A DNA stretch of 64,000 nt from Bolinopsis microptera (Eukaryota; Ctenophora; Tentaculata; Lobata; Bolinopsidae): contig NC_087074.1 in NCBI RefSeq assembly GCF_026151205.1, positions 9,891,226 through 9,955,225 of the forward strand. The letters are read 5' to 3'. Shown in pieces: positions 31,601-43,900 of the stretch (positions are counted from its first letter, which is position 1; each line of letters opens with the position of its first letter). Under the pieces are notes generated by a model. It did no database searches and was not told the DNA's origin. It saw nothing but the letters and a program-made list of their open reading frames with translations. The position numbers were made by a program, and so were the translations under genes.

Positions 31601-34600
31601 GGAAGAAAAGTCCGTCTTATTCTCAACCTTAAATGAGAAAGATAAATATTAAAATATTGTTGCGTTCTTTCTTCACCTTTTAGAGTGTAGATGTAAACAG
31701 TGGTAGCAATAGTGCTAACCATTATAAATCGGCCTGTTGGTGAAATGGCCACATCCTTCAAATCCCCTTTAATCTGAAATTAATGATATCAGGTAAAAAT
31801 TTGGCACGTGTTTCATGTTAAAAACCACGGTATAGGATAATATGTCAGAGTTATCGTTGATGTTTCTAAAAATGAATATAAAATGTTTATTTTTTGTTTT
31901 GACTTAAATGAGTTTAAGACTTTAAGAAAAGGAGAGGTCGAGAGTTATTTATTTAATTCATTATTGTTTGACCTTAACTTAGCTCAAGAAATGTTGATAA
32001 ACTCATCAAACTTAGAGATTTCGCCATGAAATGAAACAAGTGGCGAGCACTTGCTATTGCTTAGATGACTTATTAACTAACAAGCGGGATTATATCTAAT
32101 CATATCATGCCTCATTAGTCTTTAACGTTAGAGCAGAGAGTTCAGTATTACTATATTATACAACTCAAATCCGAGGTCATATTAGAGTATTAGGTAGCGA
32201 CAAGAGAAACGCCAATGTTGGACGTGAGGAGAAGTGAGGACTCCTCAAACTACATCAAATTAATTTCTTCTGTAACGTCCTCAATAAATGTAATAGATTT
32301 GTAGTGTTGTAATTAGTTTACATGAAGAGTTTCGAATTTCGGCGAAAATTAGATCTTACAATTACAATTAACTGTTGTTTATTGATGTGAACAATCTGTT
32401 TTAACCGCACTTGAATCAGCAGATAACATTTATACCTACAACTTAACCTATTGTACAGTATACATTGTTTCACACTTTGTACGACACTAAAATATGTGTT
32501 GCTCTGTGGTGTTCTTTAGAACAGTAGAAAAAGAAAGGTTAATCTGTGCTCACAATGTGCAACTATAGAGTTAAAAGTATAGAATGTTGGGAATGTTGGC
32601 TATGTATTGGAGTGGTTCCAAAGATAAAGCACTTATCGTTACTATGTGACTTTTTTGTCGTGTTAAGATAAAACAGTATTAAACTCATTAGATAAAAAGT
32701 ACAAATTCGTTTGCCACTTTTCTCCTAGCACTTCTGCAAAACTGCTACAAAATAGCTTTGTGGTAATTGAATCACTTGCATTAGCCTCGAAGACAACAAA
32801 TGTGTTAAATTGTGCGGAACGACTGTATCTAACATGTAGATGATTCTTTGTTTGAAGCCAATCAACTGAGAAGATGTTGGGTACTCATCCCCTTAAATAT
32901 ACAAGTCTTTTGAACGTGGTAATGAGATGATCAAAAATTGGCTAACGCTTGAGATGAGGACTTTGTTTCCAAATCATTACAACAGTAAATAAATAAAGAC
33001 TAAAGAGTTATTTCAACTCTATTTCAAACTTTGGAATAAACTATCCAAAACTGCGGTTTTTAAATAATTGTTCATATTATTCAAACTTGGTGAACACTTT
33101 GTATTTATACAAAGTGTCTTATAAGACACTTCAAACTTACATTTCTGATAGTAAGAACACACGTAGCTTCATCTCCCGCCTTCTTGCCGAGTCTGTATAT
33201 CGCTACCGAGTTGTCGCTAGGCAACAACACGGCAACTGCTTTACCGTCCGGTGATATGGACACGGAGGTTGGGATGTTGTCTAGCGGGATCCGGGTGTAC
33301 CTGGTGGTCACGTGATATGTTAGTACGGGTGTACCTGGTGGTCACGTGATATTTTACTCCGGGTGTACCTGGTGGTCACGTGATATTTTACTCCGGGTGT
33401 ACCTGGCATGGTGGTCACGTGATATTTTACTCCGGGTGTACCTGGTGGTCACGTGGTATGTTAGTTCGGGTGTACCTGGTGATCACGTGATATGTTAGTT
33501 CGGGTGTACCTGGTGATCACGTGATATGTTAGTTTGAGTTATCAGTCAGATAATTGGGTGTTTTTGAAATACAACCACGTGTCAAGATGTGCTTATTAGC
33601 TGATGGCTACCTGAGAATATGGAGACCAGTTTAAATGACTGATAGGATTACATAGGATACAGTGTTATCAGATTTATAAATTAAAGACTATGTGTAATCA
33701 TTCACAGCAACCCAGGACACTAATGAGTTTGAATCCAACAAAACCAAAATAAGCACGATACCAAGCTCCGCCCAACTACTCACTTGATATCCTTCCCCTT
33801 GTCCATGTCCTTGATAAACCAGGTTCTAACAGTTCCATCTCCACTAGCTGTAGCCAGCAACTTGCCACTTTGGTCCAGGTCCATATCGTGTATTGTGTCG
33901 GAGTGTCCTCGTAACATGTTGATGTAGAGGGGGTGAGAGGTGGGGGCTGTTCGGCGCGCTCCTTTCTTAGGTCCTGCTTTAGCTCTGTGGAGAGGGGAGG
34001 TCATTATTAAAAACGGTTTTAACTGAGTTCAAGCAGATTTCACTAAAAATCTGCTTTCTGCTATTTTACAGAGTGTATGTTTTTCAAAATTTGTTTTTTA
34101 AGCGGTGATCTGACAAGGTTCCATAGAACAATCGTCATTGATAAGATAGTTTCTAATCTGTTTTAAAACTCCGAAACTAGCACCAGCATGTGGTCAAGGA
34201 TGAAATTCCTGAATTAAAACGAAGAAGAATTAATCTTACATGAAATGTGTCACATATACGTCAGCTTATTGACTATTGTAGGTTATGTCATTGTCAGTGC
34301 GTGATAAGGGTGCAGTATCTTTACAGACAATTGTAGTTTTATTAACAGGATATGATGACAAACGATAAATCATGTGGTTTAACAATTAACATCATAGTTA
34401 ATATTATGTGCTATGTAATGCAAAACATCACAGCTTTATTGCAACTGTGTACCTCTGATAACACTACCGTCATGTATATAAGAATAAAGGTAATATTATG
34501 TGTACTGTCTGCTGTTGTCCTCGTATTGGGAGGCGGTGCACATTTGTTGGCATGTTAGAGGCAAACTGACAAAATATTAAATATCAACTTTATCCTAAGT

Positions 34601-35251
34601 ATGGTTTTATGGTATTTATGATGGTAGCGTACTACTACTAAGAGGTATTATACAATAGTGTACATCTTACAACAGTTAATGATAACTATGTAATATTTTT
34701 AAGAAATTAGAAAATACTTATAACTGTATTATACCTTGGTTGTAAGTAATTAAATTATTATTAGATTGCTTACACAGCTGGCCGTGTACAAATGTTTGTG
34801 ACAGGAAGAGAATAATAACAAATTAAATCGGAACTTACGGTGCTGATTTTTTGGTTGATTTTGTTTCAACTTTCTGAGATTCCGGTTTGTTATCCTCCTC
34901 GAACTCCTTTTCTTCACTGCCACCAGCATTCTGAGACTTCAACCAGTACACAAAACTGTGAACAAATAATAATTTTTTGAGTGATTAACTAATTAATTAA
35001 CTAATTAATTAATTAATTAACTAAGTAATGAAGTTGTGCTAGGAAAAGAAGCAATTCTTACATTTTTATCCCCCGCAAAAATAATCAGAGGAGAAAGGAC
35101 ATTTTTCAAACCATGCAAATCAAAATTAATAGTATTAGTAAATAGAAATTACAGAGTTCAAAATAATATACTACCTCACGACAACTGATACAAGAAAAGC
35201 GGAAATGATGCCAAAAATCAAAACTTGCTGGGATCCGACAACTTCTTCCAT
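28672..35251 (-). CDS. TBL2: Transducin beta-like protein 2 (WD40, ER membrane)
   Basis: Nine exons in transcription order: 35251-35175, 34955-34839, 33984-33784, 33300-33141, 31773-31677, 31523-31366, 29976-29854, 29557-29375 and 28892-28672. They give about 445 aa; the vertebrate protein has about 447. TBL2 is an ER-anchored WD40 protein linked to the PERK/stress response. Seen: an N-terminal hydrophobic anchor (VLIFGIISAFLVSVVV), an acidic/lysine linker, KAGPKKGARRTAPTSHPLY, then WD repeats (RGHSDTIHDM, ISPTGRFIMV, SISPCNDMVAASGFTPEV, LSGHKSGIYSFSFS), and the typical tail RLKQQISDA. All splice sites are GT/AG and phases agree. One base is missing in the exon 29976-29854 near 29876-29881: after VSKDG the expected WRVFNID lies one frame over. 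Restoring it makes the coding length divisible by three. A 34-bp minisatellite carries copies of the exon-4 acceptor. Confidence 0.93.
30058..30285. mobile_element. Short TIR element (about 228 bp) in a TBL2 intron
   Basis: GTCCTATTTAAGGCGTG at about 30070-30086 faces CATGCCTTAAATAGGA near 30250-30266. The arms extend about 30 bp with few mismatches (GTAGTCGATG against CATCAACTAC). No coding capacity; target duplication not determined. Confidence 0.65.
33292..33535. repeat. 34-bp minisatellite that includes the TBL2 exon-4 splice acceptor
   Basis: Seven units of GGGTGTACCTGGTGGTCACG plus 14 bases. The unit nearest the exon supplies the real acceptor (minus strand CACCAG, then exon bases GTACACCCGG). 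Every other unit repeats both the CCAG and the first exon bases. One unit has a 5-bp insertion (GCATG). The last two have GGTGATCACG. Confidence 0.9.
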
Positions 35252-35945
35252 TTTGTGTTGATAGAACGAGGACTTGACTTAAAAGAAAGGATTAAAGGTA
35301 GTGTATGGGCGATCTAGCAGAAGAATAGTCATGAATTTATTAAATAATATTTAAATGAAGGTATATGGAGGAATTAATTGCAAATCATATTGTACTTTAG
35401 ATGATACGTATATTTATTATTTAATTGACATAATATTCCAAGGAGAGTCCTTCCGAACATGAGCGAAGGCAAGAAAAGAAATTTTGGCAATAAAGTTCAA
35501 AATATTCATAACATTCATATTTTATATAACAATAAAATCCGGTAAAAAACCTTGTCAAATAACTTAAGATGAAAATATATAAAATTTATAAAATTATGGG
35601 TCATGCAGCTGATAATTTATTGAGTAGATATTCTATAATTTAAAGTTTTCTGACGGACTGCGAACTAAATCTACATAAATCATAATGGCATAGATATTAC
35701 GTTAAATAATTTACATTATTATATTAATTAAGTATACTCTCATATACTGCTTATCATATTTAAAGAGGTTCTGTAAATCTGTACATTGATATTTACAGTC
35801 TGATCTGATTGGGTCCTCAACATTTAACATAACAATATGTACTCATTATAACGCATTATATCCCTTAATCTAAATTATAACTTTATAAAAGCATCAACAA
35901 CTCGCACATTTCTTGATCTAAACGCAGAAGAAGAATGTCCACCAC

Positions 35946-37427
35946 TCATCCCTTCCTCAAAGCCTGCTTCAGATCTAGGTTCTCATTCTCCAAACTACTA
36001 ACCGTCTCCCTGAACCTCTCCACCTCCGTCTCCCACCTCTCTCTGAACCCACTCTCCAAACCCTGCAACTCCACCTCCTTCTTTCCCACTTCTCTCTCCA
36101 GGTGTTTTGCTCGGATTGCTGCTTTGCTCTCTCGTTTTTGTAGTGCTGTGACCTCCTCACTGTGGCGCTTTGTTAGGGTTGTTACCTGGTTTCTGAGATA
36201 ATCTAACTCGTGTTTTAGATCACATTTCGCTGCTTCAGTCTCAGCTAGGTGGGAGGACACAACACCTTTCTCCACGAGCAACTTGCTTGTTTTATGTCCC
36301 TGTTCCTTTAGTTTTTCTTCCAATGAACTGATGTTCCTCTCATGCTCATCCCAAGCTAGCTCAGTTTGCGAGGGAGCACTGCATTTTGGGACGGGTAGAA
36401 AAGGCTGAGTGTGTTCGATCAGAAGATGCTCCAGCTTTTCAGAATAAAACTTCTCTTTTTCTGCGTACAGAGACTGCAACACAGTTAATTTATCTGATAC
36501 TCGTTCTATTTGCTCCTCGTAACAAGAAAGCTTTTCTGAAATGACATTCTGATTTGGTAGAAACTTCTCGAAGTTCTCCCCCATGTTGAAGATGTTATCA
36601 GTAAGGTTACTGCATGTGTTATTGATAAAGATGTTAAGCTGATCGTACTTGAGTTCGGAATGTTTGGCGACAGACAACTCGTTTGTGATCTGCTGTATGT
36701 GCTTGTCCTTCAACCTCAGATTAGCACGTAGGTCGGAGTTTTTGTTTGTCAAGAGTTCTATTTCATCTTCGTGCTTCTGTCGCAATTTCTCCAACTTATC
36801 AACTTGGGACTGCAACGAGAAGCACTCTCTCTTCTCCTCAATGTTTACCATTTCTTTTTCAACCAACATCTGTAAAACTTTGTTTCGCCAAGCTTCCAGC
36901 ATCTTCTGATAAGTTCCGTCAGTTGTGAGAGTTTTCTCCTGGATAGCCAGCACCCTTCCTTGACATTCCATTCTTTTCTCCAACAGTGAAATCGTCTCAG
37001 CCATCTCCTCAATCTGTGCCCCAAAACGTGTTTTCTCTGCCTCGAGATTCTGAACAATTCTCTGATGTTCCATGGTAACCGGGACAGTCCGGTGAACTGC
37101 TGCGGAGAGTTTCTGAACCCTCTCAGTCTGCTCCACATATAAAGAGCCCATGTTGTTCAGCGCCTCCCAAAGAGGCTGAAACTGAACATCAGCCACCTCA
37201 TCATGTAGAGTCTCATCACTTGTATCACCAGATGTGATATCAGAAATATACTGCACCAAGCGGGAAACTGAGCTACTGGTGGAATTGTCAGATGCTTGTA
37301 AACATACGTCTCTCAAATCAGGTGATAGAGTCTGAGAACCAGTGGATGGTGGTTGTTTTATGGTAATAACTCTAGGGGAGGTAGAAGTAGGAAGCATGAA
37401 CGCAGAAGGGGGCTTCAGGACTGCCAT
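35946..37427 (-). CDS. Coiled-coil protein, CCHCR1-like (centriolar)
   Basis: A single open frame of 493 codons from the ATG at 37425-37427. The first ~100 residues are Ser/Thr/Pro-rich and probably disordered. From about residue 105 to the end it is almost continuous heptad coiled coil with short breaks. A segment YQKMLEAWRNKVLQMLVEKE resembles the LL..WREKVFALMVQLK block of CCHCR1, and the C-terminal order of coiled coils (RHSEEVTALQKRESKAAIRA near the end) is also like that protein. CCHCR1 sits at centrioles and P-bodies in vertebrates. The frame is shorter than the roughly 780-aa human protein, so exons may be missing or the family may be shorter here. It lies between TBL2 and NLE1, same strand, about 0.5 kb from the NLE1 stop. 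Coiled coils mislead easily, so the name is tentative; that it is a real gene is much surer. Confidence 0.75.
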   Translation of the reverse strand: MAVLKPPSAFMLPTSTSPRVITIKQPPSTGSQTLSPDLRDVCLQASDNSTSSSVSRLVQYISDITSGDTSDETLHDEVADVQFQPLWEALNNMGSLYVEQTERVQKLSAAVHRTVPVTMEHQRIVQNLEAEKTRFGAQIEEMAETISLLEKRMECQGRVLAIQEKTLTTDGTYQKMLEAWRNKVLQMLVEKEMVNIEEKRECFSLQSQVDKLEKLRQKHEDEIELLTNKNSDLRANLRLKDKHIQQITNELSVAKHSELKYDQLNIFINNTCSNLTDNIFNMGENFEKFLPNQNVISEKLSCYEEQIERVSDKLTVLQSLYAEKEKFYSEKLEHLLIEHTQPFLPVPKCSAPSQTELAWDEHERNISSLEEKLKEQGHKTSKLLVEKGVVSSHLAETEAAKCDLKHELDYLRNQVTTLTKRHSEEVTALQKRESKAAIRAKHLEREVGKKEVELQGLESGFRERWETEVERFRETVSSLENENLDLKQALRKG

Positions 37428-37938
37428 TTAGTGATTGGAGGTCCTGAAATTGTCGAGAACAGTGAGATTAAACATTTTATCCGCCAAAGATTCTTGTTAA
37501 TAAAAACAATTTATAGATCACGTGTACAAGAAATATATGTGAAAAGCTCTGTGGAACTTACGGCTGAATGTTGATCTGCACTGTATGATAAATTGGATGT
37601 TATTGATTCTAAATTCACTGAATGTTTTTAAACATAAATTTTGGAGTTCAGTCAAGTAAAATTTGCTTGCTAATTTTTCAAAAACTAAAAAGTAAAAACA
37701 AATAAATTACAGTAAAAGAAATTTAATAAGTTAAACGGAAGTCTCAACTCTCAATAAATCTGATTCCATAAAAATATCCCAGGCCGGCTGTCAATAATGG
37801 TCACAAATACCCTGTAACTGCAATTACAGAAAGATAAAATGTGATGTTTAGCGTTAACAGTCCCACATTCCGTGTTACATAATAAACATTAGACATTAAC
37901 TCTTCTCCTAGCTCCCTAATAATTTAAGCACTATTCCT

Positions 37939-40900
37939 CTAAGCTCGCCAAATCTTTAGCACTTTGTCCTTGCCGCCACTGACGACTTTAGTGCCACAGG
38001 GGCTCCAGTCAACTGTGTAAACTTCGTCAGCATGCCCGGGCAAGTCTTGTAGCAGGGAAAACGTCCTCATACACCAGATCTGAGGAGGAGATAATATCAT
38101 TTATTTGATATATTATATTATGGTGCAACTTGAAACTTATCAGAAGTTTTAACTTTTAATTGAGTTAGGTTCGCGCGATCCTGGTTTAACAGTGTGTGAA
38201 TATTATCATGTACCCTGTAATATGTATGACGGAGTAATTTGGTGCATCTTATAATGAGACAGAGATTGCAATAACAAATGATTAATGAGATCTTGTTATC
38301 TAAAAAACAAATCAAAATGTATCATGGTATAGTCTTGATTAGATTTGGAGACCAGTGAGGCTGAAAATTGGGTATAAAGAACGGGGATCATGATTTGATG
38401 ACTCATGAATGAGTGGTTCATCACAGATAAGTAATCAGTGTTGATTCATGATACCAATATTATACCCCAATTAAACCAAATTACACTATCTCCACTTACA
38501 TAACGTTGGAATGTAGCCAGACGACTCTTATAACATACTCAAGTTGACCCTTTAACAGCATACTAGACGATATAGTCCAATTTAAGAATAATAATTTAAG
38601 AATAATCTGCGCAGTGATCTGTGAGCCAATGACAGGAGAATGCTCTAAGTTAATCTAGGTTATCTCGCTTAAGACACGTATCATGAATCATTATGTATTT
38701 CATCATTGATCATGTACACTCTACGTAAAAATAAAAAATCTCAATGATCAAAATATACAAATTATTATCTGGTCTCACTTTGAAATTGCTATCAGTGGAT
38801 CACAAAAGTAAAATGAGAAGAGTGAGGACCTACCTTAACAGTGCTATCAGAGGACCTACCTTAACAGTGCTATCAGAGGACCTACCTTAACAGTGCTACC
38901 AGAGGACCTACCTTAACAGTGCTATCAAAGGACACCTACCTTAACAGTGCTATCAGAGGACCTACCTTAACAGTGCTATCAGAGGACCTACCTTAACGGT
39001 GCTATCAGAGGACCTACCTTAACGGTGCTATCAGAGGACCTACCTTAACAGTGCTATCAGAGGACCTACCTTAACAGTGCTATCAGAGGACACCTACCTT
39101 AACAGTGCTACCAGAGGACCTACCTTAACAGTGCTATCAGAGGACACCTACCTTAACAGTGCTATCAGAGGACCTACCTTAACGGTGCTATCAGAGGACC
39201 TACCTTAACGGTGCTATCAGAGGACCTACCTTAACAGTGCTATCAGAGGACCTACCTTAACAGTGCTATCAGAGGACCTACCTTAACGGTGCTATCAGAG
39301 GACCTACCTTAACAGTGCTATCAGAGGACCTACCTTAACAGTGCTATCAGAGGACCTACCTTAACGGTGCTATCAGAGGACCTACCTTAACAGTGCAATC
39401 AGAGGACACCTACCTTAACAGTGCTATCAGAGGACCTACCTTAACAGTGCTATCAGAGGACCTACCTTAACAGTGCTATCAGAGGACCCAGACACCAGCA
39501 GCTTCCCGTCAGCACTCCAGCTGACCTGGTAGACTGCTCTCACGTGACCTCGCAGTGTAGAAACAAACTTGCCGCTCTTTCCGTCCCACACTTTAACTGA
39601 CTTGTCGAAACTCGCTGACGCTATTTTCCGTCCGTTTGGAGAGAACATCACCTGTAATGAAGTGGGATATAGTGGTATTGTTGGATTTATTGCTGTAATA
39701 TCAGCACGAAAGTCAATTATACATATCTATTGACAGTGGTGAACCGTAACGAGTACACCGAGTTGATTGTAATTTAGCGAGGGTGAACTGTGACTACAGT
39801 ATTATGGTCAAAGTACATACCATGGTAACTGGCGACTTATATACTACATATTACTTTTAATAACGTTATTAACAAGAAAGTACTATAAATATGCTGGTTA
39901 TCATATTTCAAATAATATTAAATGAGAATCTTCTCTTATTTCTTAATAAACGTATGATCAGGGAGTCTTAACGTTAGCGTTATTTCATGAGTTAGGTATT
40001 GTTAATACTATTGCATGTTAAAATTTCATTTTGTTAATGAATTTCAAGCTTCTTTTTATTAATAGAAAAAAATAACGCGTCACTGTACTTTACATGATTC
40101 TTGGAATCTTGAATAGTTAAATAAATTCGTAACACAGATTTCTCCTCAGGAATGTGTTGGCCACAGTCCCAGGAACCACCCCAAAAAGATGTCAGACTGA
40201 AACTGATGGGGAAAACATTCTAGAGCAATTTCTCAACAAGTGCTCATCCGCCCCAACCTTACAAGTCATAACTCGATGTTGGAAGGTCTGTGAGATCCCA
40301 CGCGCTACAAAATGACTGCAACTGCTATATTGTGGCAGAGTCGCAGACGCACAAGGTTTCAGAGTGATCTGACAATCACATAACGAGATACTTAGTTAAA
40401 AATCACTAAAAACATGTCTTTGAAGGACAGTTTCGCTAACTTTTGATAGGAACACATTAAATAATAGATGCAAAATGATCGCGACTGGCACATTTATCAT
40501 GTTTATATAATGTATGATCTATGAAGCATCTAATACCCTAAAATGCTTCTTTTATGAGTTATTGGCCAATACGTTATTTTAACATTATCATAATATCTAT
40601 AATATCTAAAACGTTTTCTAACGTTCGTCACGCACTACTACGAAGTACGAACCGTGGCGACCAATACATCACACTTTTAACGTTATCACACATTACTTTT
40701 AACGTTTAACTTAGTGACCACTAAAATGCTGGTTATCGTATTTCAAAATAAACACCAAGTATTTACCAAGTGTCCCCGCCATACCAGGGTTACCAGGGTT
40801 ACCAGGGTTATCAGGGTTATCAGGGTTACCAGGGTTACCAGGTTACCAGGGATACCAGGGTTACCAGGGTTACCAGGGTTACCATGGTTACCAGGGTTAC

Positions 40901-43900
40901 CAGGTTACCAGGGTTAACAAGAATTACGCATGTTAACTTAACATGCGTAATTCTTTCGGCTACTTTTAAAACCACTGCATGATAAAATTCATTTTGGAAG
41001 TGGATTTCGAGTCTCTTTTTATTTATAGAAACGAATAATGTATCGTTTTACTTTACATGCTTCTTCAATCTTTATACAAGATGATACTTAAAAGTCGATA
41101 AGATAAGAATATAAACTTTATTGTAAGTGCTTAATTAAGCTAGGGTAAGCTATAATTAAGCTATAATTAAGCTATAATTAAGCTACATTTTAGCCATCTT
41201 ACTACGGTCTTTAAACCACAGGCCCACAATGACCCGGAAATCTTAATTATGTATGTGTAACCAAAACACACAAATTAAAAGCTATTATTTATAGCTTGCT
41301 CATTATGCACGGTGCGAATGTATCTTGAAAGGTTTGTAGTAGTGCACTAAACAATACACAATGTCAAGGTGTGAAGTGCACATACACTGTTCACTAAACA
41401 TACATGTCAATAACTAGTCAGTTTGATTATTATAGCCTGATTTATACAATATCATCACAGAGGAATGATCAGTTCAGAATGAGCTCTGTTAGAGTAGCTA
41501 ACAGTAACATAACTCTGTTATAATCATCACGATATTCTCTATTATAATTGATTATCTAATATCATTATCACGATATTCTCTTCAATGTAGTATACCTTAT
41601 CATCTAAATTCTAATGGTCCTAAGTATCATATTATAACAAATCATCTAAAGCCCAATATAATTCCCTAGATAATAACCTGATTGATAAGCTGCTGATGCC
41701 CAGTCATCCTACAGACAGGTTTGTTGCTCTTGGCTGGGTTCCAAAGAAACAGAGTAAAGTCGTCAGACCCTGATACCATGAACTCTTCTCCTGCTCCCTT
41801 GTACTTGTTGTACACTGTTAATGGATCATTGCACTGTGCTTTACCTGGTAATTATAATAATATAATATATAAATAATTTTAATCGAGGATCGCCCGAAGA
41901 AAAAAGTATGTTACCTGCCATACTATTAGAATACTTTAAAGCTCCCGATTTCAATCAGGTACAACCTTTCACCAGATACAAATTACAGGTCAGACAGACT
42001 CCAATCTGTGAATTTAACAAAATATCTTAAATCCAAATCAGAAGTTTTCTAGAACAGTAAGTTTAAATATTCTTGAGTTCTTGGCAATGTCATAACAATA
42101 ATTATAAGGCATAGTAAGAGGTATATACTTTCTAAGACTTCAGTTAAGAGCGTTTTACTTAACAGGAAGTCGACAAAGTGCTGACAATAATTCAACCTCG
42201 AGAAAAGCGCTAGAACAATAATTTACACTGGAACCTTGTTGTATAAAACAGTAAAAGTGTTCTCTATAAATACACTAACCTTGTAGGGCCGGGTCCCAGG
42301 AGCCTATTCTTGTAGCGTAATCAGTACTGAGAGCCATGCTGTTAACCCAGTGCCCGTGTCCTTGTAGTGTTCTACACATCACACCGTCACTCGGCCTCCA
42401 TACCTGAGGTAATTATCTAATTAATTAACTATCTAATTAATTAATTAATTAATAAAAAGTTGTTATCCAAAAAGTAAATCTTAGCCAGACTTTTGGATCA
42501 CCCTGTATTACTTTTTTGTTGATATGTGACAGTGGGGTAGTCGTAAACAGATCATGGGTAGGAACGGCAATTATCGTAATATTTTTATGGTATTAATGAG
42601 AACTCTTAAATTTTTCAAATCCACTTGGTCCTCAGACTTAGCAGATTTTAACAATTTGAAAGTCAGGAGGTCAGCGGATCTTTAAGTATTTAAGTATTTA
42701 AATATTGTCTGCTTTTACCTGAACAACTTACAACTATAAACTGTTGCTAGATTATCGGTATTTATATAGAATAAATACCAAAAAACTGACCAATTTTAAA
42801 TAAAAGAAATCTAAGTGTCTACCATACAAATTTTGCTAAATAGTCTAGCTTTTCCTTAATACAAAATAAATACTATAAATCTGATACATCTTAAATACAA
42901 GATATCATATAGTGTACGGTTGATGAGTGATGAGTGCCATACCGGCAGACATTACCTCTCATCATATCTCTTGTAAAGTATTTGCTGGTAGAATAGTGAG
43001 ACTTTCTTTTGAATCTCTTCGCCACTCATACGAAGTATAATGACTCGAACTCTTTGTTTTTCGTAAGTGCTATCAGAGAAATCAAAGTACATCCCCAAAG
43101 TAATGTACTAGCACGAGTTGTTGATCCAGGTATCAGCTCACTTGAGACCAGAAGATTACATTGTATTTTCTACCCAACATAACTTGTCATTAGGTCTATA
43201 ACATAAGGGTCTAACATAAAGGTGTTCAAGGTGAGAATACAAGCGAAGGCTCTAATGCTAAGTACAAATTATGTAGATCCCTAGTCTACAGCAGAGAGTA
43301 CCTCCATTGTTAAGGTACAGGAATCAGTACCCATAGTAAGTGTAGTGTGCATTTTAAGCTGTAGAAGTTTTGACATTTCAGATTTTCTAATCATAAAATC
43401 ACGTGTAATACATAACACGATGCTGTTAATATCACAAATCCAGGACAGGACTACTGACTATATTATATCATGGAAAATATCTAGGTATGATAGTCTTGTT
43501 AAGAGTTTCTATATTTAACATTGTGATCATAACGACAAATCTTATTATAATTTGTTGAACCAAATGATTGCAACAGTCGAGATTTATAGTATATATAGTG
43601 ACTGTCAGAATATTTGTTGATTCAACATGAATGCTAAAATGTTTGAAAAATAATCATCAATATTTATATCAATATCAGTAAAGTATCGTAAACTATCGCT
43701 GATATTCGTACCCAGGCAACTTTGATACGTTTTAAAGATTCCTACAATCTTTGGGGCACACTTGGGGCACACTTGGGGCACACTTGGGGCACACTTGGGG
43801 CACACTTGGGGCACACTTGGGGCACACTTGGGGCACACTTGGGGCACACTTGGGGCAAATACAGTTGGGGCACAGCTCAGTTGGGGCACAGTCGAGGCAA

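Noticed and set aside
38828-39490. Regular 26-bp repeats that resemble a CRISPR array
   Set aside because: The units abut with no unique spacers, derive from an NLE1 exon edge, and the genome is animal.
40714-40982. Open frames rich in VTRVTRV / YQGYQG
   Set aside because: They are translations of the 9-bp satellite within an NLE1 intron.
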